From: Rickettsiales bacterium
GTDB lineage: Bacteria > Pseudomonadota > Alphaproteobacteria > Rickettsiales > UBA1997
Assembly: GCA_947425005.1 (NCBI GenBank)
Contig: CANDYP010000047.1
Span: 1 to 9,442 of the forward strand
DNA length: 9,442 bases
Reading direction: 5' to 3'
Made by a program: the position numbers and the translations under genes. The notes beneath the pieces were generated by a model that worked only from the letters and a program-made list of their open reading frames with translations, was not told the origin of the DNA and made no database searches. Positions 6,482 to 9,442 of this stretch are shown piece after piece; position 1 is the stretch's first letter; each line of letters starts with the position of its first letter.

Positions 6482-8371
6482 ATGAGTAAAAGCAGCACAG
6501 CAAATCTAAGCAACAGCAGCGCATTTGGTGACCCCTCCTCTCGCTTCAAACAGTGCGTTCAACACGCAGCTTTGAGAACACAAAGCTCAGACCTTGCAGA
6601 AGGGCATTTAACAAAATTTGGTGCGAAAAATTTTAAAGAATTTTTGAAATGCCTTGAGATTCTTAGTCTGGATGACGAGGAGTTCTTCGAGGCAATAATT
6701 TCCACAATTGATCACGAAAGCCCCAACAGCACCAATCCCCAATTCTTCCACCAATTTTTACTAAACTTTCAGCAGCTTTGGACAGAGGCTACGGTGGCGG
6801 CTGAGCAACAAAAAGCTGTAGCAATCTCCGACCCCGTTGCTCAAGGAATTGCTGCTCAAGGAATCTCGGCAAAAAAAGGAGGCAGCAATTCATCCAAGCA
6901 AATTCTGAGACAAATGCATTCGGAAGTACAAAGACAGTTCGGTGCAACAGCAAGCCATGCCAGCAGATTTGATGACGACATCACAGACGCAAGAACCATC
7001 GCCGGCATCACAGTTGGCTACTCCGAAACCATCGGAACCGACCGTCGCACCCAAGAAGACACCTTCGTAATTGGCAGCGGAAAATGTGACGATTCCAAAA
7101 AACTTCCACGCGCGTTGCAAAATGAATTCCTCAATCTGGGAGCGCGGATCAAAAAATTTCAAGCAGGTCAGCATCCTGGATTTACGTACGTAGGATCAAC
7201 TGCAGTGGTCTCGGTTTACTCCACCGACCAAAAACTAACTGTCGCCAATTGTGGCGATTCACGAGCGGTGCTGTTCGTCAAACATCCCGACAATCGGGTA
7301 GAATTTCACAGACTCACTAACGATCACGACCCGGCAGATATTTTTGAAAGAAGCCGCGTAGAAGCCCTTGGTGGAGAAGTCAGCATCGGCGACGGGTTCA
7401 GCAGCTGCAACAGAGTCGGCGCTAAAAATAATTCGCACCTTGGCTTGGCGATGTCTCGTAGTTTTGGCGACTCTTCCACGAAAAATTCACAAAAAAAATG
7501 CCTGATCTCGCACGAACCAGACATCTACCAGTACGACGTTAAAAATATTTTGAACGCTGCCGGTCAAGGAGCGCAAATTTTTCTGCTCTCTTCTTGCGAC
7601 GGGCTTTACGAACGCGATCTGAACGAGGCAACTTACGCTCAACATTTGCAAGACTGGTTTGCTGAAAAATCCGGAGGGGAAGCCGCCGCGACAGGATCTT
7701 CCAGCTCTGCAGCAGAAGCTAACGCCAACAGCGCTCAATCCGAACAAATCGCGGAGTATCTCAGAAACCGTGCCATCCTGCATTTAAGCACCGACAACGT
7801 CACAGTTTGCTTTGCCGACATTACCCAAACCCCAACCAAACCACTGGTGATCGGCGTCTTTGACGGCCACGGCGGCGACACAATTTCACTCAGTTTGGCA
7901 GCAGAATTTGGCCGATCTCTTTTGGACGAAAGTGCAGAAAATGTGATTCATCCCGCCACTGCAAGATCAGTCGTCCCCGCTTACTCGAGCGCGGAACTTG
8001 CCTACTTCCGCTTTTCCGACGAATTAGATGTGGAATCCGAGCAAAGCACGGAAGTTAACTCTGTCGCTGATGCTGCGGAAGATGCTGACTCTACTAATGT
8101 TGCCGCGGGGATTGATTGGTTTAATTCCGAGGTCGACTCTGCGGGTGATGCGGCTGATTTTGTACAAGTTGTTGTGGAGGAGGAGGCTGACATTCCTGAG
8201 GAAGCTACCGCTAGGATAACGATTGATTCTGCAGAAGAAGCCTCCGAAGCCAGGTCCGCCGTTTCAACAACAGCTTCAACAACAGCTTCAACAACAGCCT
8301 CAACAACAATCTCCTGTTCCAGCGCCGTCTCGTTGCAACGCAACTCAAGCCAGACCCAATCCCATAGTTAG
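6482..8371 (+). CDS. PP2C (PPM) protein phosphatase with rearranged motif order
   Basis: A 629-residue protein related to metal-dependent Ser/Thr phosphatases of the PP2C family, close in style to eukaryotic members. The ATG at 6482 (MSKSSTANLS) is preferred; a TTG at 6368 would add 38 residues made mainly from tandem repeats. Residues 1 to about 170 are an unrecognised, mostly helical region. PP2C motifs then run: DRRTQED (187-193; Glu192 metal ligand), GSTAVVSVY (238-246), VANCGDSRAVL (254-264), LTNDHDP (278-284), EALGGEV (294-300), LAMSRSFGD (322-330), SHEPDIY (343-349), LLSSCDGLYE (368-377; Asp373) and TDNVTVCFADI (437-447; Asp438). The VFDGHGG motif (459-465; Asp461), normally about 20 residues after the first motif, comes after the last one. 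All metal ligands are thus present but in changed order. The tail from about 515 is Asp/Glu/Ala/Ser-rich and ends in a TTAS repeat. No signal peptide or membrane segment is seen. A host-directed effector role is only a guess. Confidence 0.85.
   Translation: MSKSSTANLSNSSAFGDPSSRFKQCVQHAALRTQSSDLAEGHLTKFGAKNFKEFLKCLEILSLDDEEFFEAIISTIDHESPNSTNPQFFHQFLLNFQQLWTEATVAAEQQKAVAISDPVAQGIAAQGISAKKGGSNSSKQILRQMHSEVQRQFGATASHASRFDDDITDARTIAGITVGYSETIGTDRRTQEDTFVIGSGKCDDSKKLPRALQNEFLNLGARIKKFQAGQHPGFTYVGSTAVVSVYSTDQKLTVANCGDSRAVLFVKHPDNRVEFHRLTNDHDPADIFERSRVEALGGEVSIGDGFSSCNRVGAKNNSHLGLAMSRSFGDSSTKNSQKKCLISHEPDIYQYDVKNILNAAGQGAQIFLLSSCDGLYERDLNEATYAQHLQDWFAEKSGGEAAATGSSSSAAEANANSAQSEQIAEYLRNRAILHLSTDNVTVCFADITQTPTKPLVIGVFDGHGGDTISLSLAAEFGRSLLDESAENVIHPATARSVVPAYSSAELAYFRFSDELDVESEQSTEVNSVADAAEDADSTNVAAGIDWFNSEVDSAGDAADFVQVVVEEEADIPEEATARITIDSAEEASEARSAVSTTASTTASTTASTTISCSSAVSLQRNSSQTQSHS
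8263..8310 (+). repeat. 12-bp tandem repeat at the 3' end of the PP2C gene
   Basis: Four units of TTCAACAACAGC, the last diverged to CTCAACAACAAT. In the long frame they encode a STTA repeat; in the +1 frame they encode QQQL/QQQP. Such an array is prone to length change by slippage, and units of 12 keep the frame. Confidence 0.92.
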
Positions 8372-8393
8372 AACAAACCCCGACCAGCCTCTG

Positions 8394-8419
8394 AGATTTT
8401 CGTGACGTCACGAAAATCT
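8394..8419 (+). terminator. 26-bp perfect palindrome, possible terminator of the PP2C gene
   Basis: AGATTTTCGTGAC is followed directly by its own complement, giving a perfect palindrome centred on TGACGTCA, 23 bases after the PP2C stop. TT and an A-run follow on the plus strand, so it may fold as an mRNA 3' hairpin, but the T-run is weak. A protein-binding site with dyad symmetry is the alternative. Confidence 0.4.
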
Positions 8420-8498
8420 TTAAAAACGCTTCGTCGCTTTTTTCGCTTCGCTCAAAGACGACTCACGCCAGGGTTTGCGTCGCTTTGCTCCTGAACCC

Positions 8499-8556
8499 GT
8501 TTAAAGCTAAAAATAACCGTTTAGGTCATTTTTACGGCTACGCCGTCGCTTTAAAC
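8499..8556. repeat. Inverted repeat abutting the stop of the N-terminal purL half
   Basis: GTTTAAAGC at 8499-8507 and its complement GCTTTAAAC at 8548-8556 bracket 40 bases that include a small hairpin, ACGGC-TAC-GCCGT. The right arm contains the final GTT codon and TAA stop of the N-terminal PurL frame. The repeat therefore marks the right border of the DNA that interrupts purL and may be the edge of the inserted material. The wider 8372-8550 gap contains several GCTTCGCTC-like short palindromic words but no gene. Confidence 0.6.
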
Positions 8557-9442
8557 CCAAGGACGGTCGTACTCAGGAGCGCTTTCAGACAAAGGCTCCG
8601 ACGGGATGTCAGCGTAAACTTCGCCGCGCATTTTGATCACGACGCGGCCAGTGTCGGTAACAATTCCGATCACCGCGAAGTCTAGGCCCCACTTGTCAAA
8701 GATCGCTCTGGCGAACTCTTCTTTTTCTGGTTTCAAAATCATCAGCATTCTTTCTTGCGACTCCGAAAGCATGATTTCGTAAGGCGTCATGTGGGTCTCG
8801 CGTTGGGGAACATTTTCCAAATTCAGTTCAATTCCAGTGCCACCTTTGCCCGACATTTCGAAAGACGACGACGTCAAACCAGCCGCTCCCATGTCTTGAA
8901 TCGACAAAATGGCGTCCGATTGCATCAATTCCATGCAGGCTTCAAGCAAAAGTTTTTCGGTGAAAGGGTCGCCGACTTGCACGGTTGGACGCTTGTCTTC
9001 GTCGCCCTCTTTGAATTCGTCCGAGGCCATCACAGCGCCGTTAATGCCGTCGCGACCGGTTTTGGATCCAACGTAAACCACGGAAGCGCCAACTTGCGAG
9101 GCGGCGGAGTAGAAAATTTTGCTAGAGTCGGCCAAGCCTACCGTCATTGCGTTGACGATGATGTTGCCGTTGTAACTTTTGTCGAAAGTGACTTCGCCGC
9201 CGACGGTCGGAACCCCGATGCAATTGCCGTAGCCGCCAATTCCCGACACTACGCCGTTGACCAAAGTTTTAGTTTTTGGATGATCGATGTCGCCGAAACG
9301 CAGCGCGTTTAAATTGGCTACGGGCCGCGCGCCCATTGTGAAGACGTCGCGCAAAATTCCACCCACACCCGTGGCCGCCCCTTGGTAGGGCTCGATGAAG
9401 GACGGGTGGTTGTGACTTTCCATTTTGAAAACCACCGCCTGG
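8551..9442 (-). CDS. purL: PurL (FGAM synthase II) N-terminal half, split gene, runs off right edge
   Basis: Encodes the first AIRS-like pair of domains of phosphoribosylformylglycinamidine synthase. The frame is open to the right edge (…QAVVFKMESHNHPS), so the first 80-90 residues lie outside the window. Visible motifs are VVFKMESHNHPSFIEPYQGAA at the ATP site, GGILRDVFTMGARPVA, VVSGIGGYGNCIGVPTVGGE, GRDGINGAVMASDEF, VQVGDPFTEKLLLEACMEL, IQDMGAAGLTSSSFEMSGKG and MLSESQERML. The reading frame ends …SAPEYDRPWV-TAA. YDRPW marks the linker before the second half in alphaproteobacterial-type PurL; here a stop follows and the continuation is found at 929-1. No decay is seen: there are no internal stops or lost motifs. 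It runs convergently with the PP2C gene, so its transcript probably ends in the 179-bp gap and would not reach the other half. Confidence 0.93.
   Translation of the reverse strand, partial: QAVVFKMESHNHPSFIEPYQGAATGVGGILRDVFTMGARPVANLNALRFGDIDHPKTKTLVNGVVSGIGGYGNCIGVPTVGGEVTFDKSYNGNIIVNAMTVGLADSSKIFYSAASQVGASVVYVGSKTGRDGINGAVMASDEFKEGDEDKRPTVQVGDPFTEKLLLEACMELMQSDAILSIQDMGAAGLTSSSFEMSGKGGTGIELNLENVPQRETHMTPYEIMLSESQERMLMILKPEKEEFARAIFDKWGLDFAVIGIVTDTGRVVIKMRGEVYADIPSEPLSESAPEYDRPWV

Noticed and set aside
8002..8343. A 113-codon minus-strand frame rich in Val, Glu, Ala and Ser
   Set aside because: It is the mirror of the low-complexity tail of the PP2C gene; its repeats come from the same 12-bp array.
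929..8551. Split intein or self-splicing intron as explanation of the split purL
   Set aside because: The N-terminal half ends in a stop directly after YDRPWV, no intein motifs or reverse transcriptase or homing endonuclease is seen, and the intervening DNA holds genes on both strands.
8755..9312. A 185-codon plus-strand open frame
   Set aside because: It lies entirely antisense to the well-conserved purL N-terminal half and has no recognisable domain.

Overview
The window reads as chromosomal DNA from a bacterium, most likely an alphaproteobacterium. That placement is a judgement from recognised PurL, DctA and AlgI sequence, not from a search. Six protein-coding genes are supported. All lie on the minus strand except one long plus-strand gene. 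Clear Shine-Dalgarno sites are missing from the gene starts examined, and the DNA carries several palindromic repeat families.

Both ends of the window encode the same purine-biosynthesis enzyme, PurL (FGAM synthase). The N-terminal half enters from the right edge (9442 to 8551, minus) and stops just after the conserved YDRPW motif. The C-terminal half occupies 929 to 1 (minus). Both halves are open and keep their family motifs, and the break falls at the linker between the two pseudo-repeated halves of the enzyme. About 7.6 kb of unrelated DNA therefore lies inside purL, with no transposase, integrase or intein visible.

Reading right to left, the interior holds the following. (1) A plus-strand gene (6482-8371) for a eukaryotic-type PP2C protein phosphatase whose metal-binding VFDGHGG segment sits after the last PP2C motif instead of near the first. 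(2) dctA (6118-4880), a dicarboxylate/proton symporter, overlapping by 4 bp a DUF3800 gene (4883-4074). (3) A short interval with a plus-strand promoter-like sequence and a strong intrinsic terminator, which may bracket a small RNA of about 130 nt. (4) A two-gene O-acetylation module: an AlgI-like MBOAT acyltransferase (3933-2356) and an AlgX/AlgJ-like SGNH protein (2191-1070).

Repeats are prominent. Two long inverted-repeat pairs built from a G6/C6-rich unit bracket the AlgX/AlgJ-like gene (965-1060 and 2218-2347). A different palindromic element of about 170 bp sits in frame inside the MBOAT gene, adding about 57 residues, much like Rickettsia palindromic elements. Short palindromes and inverted repeats also lie between the PP2C gene and the N-terminal half of purL.

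The strongest candidates for something undescribed are the rearranged PP2C phosphatase and the split purL. The in-frame palindromic element and the possible small RNA follow.
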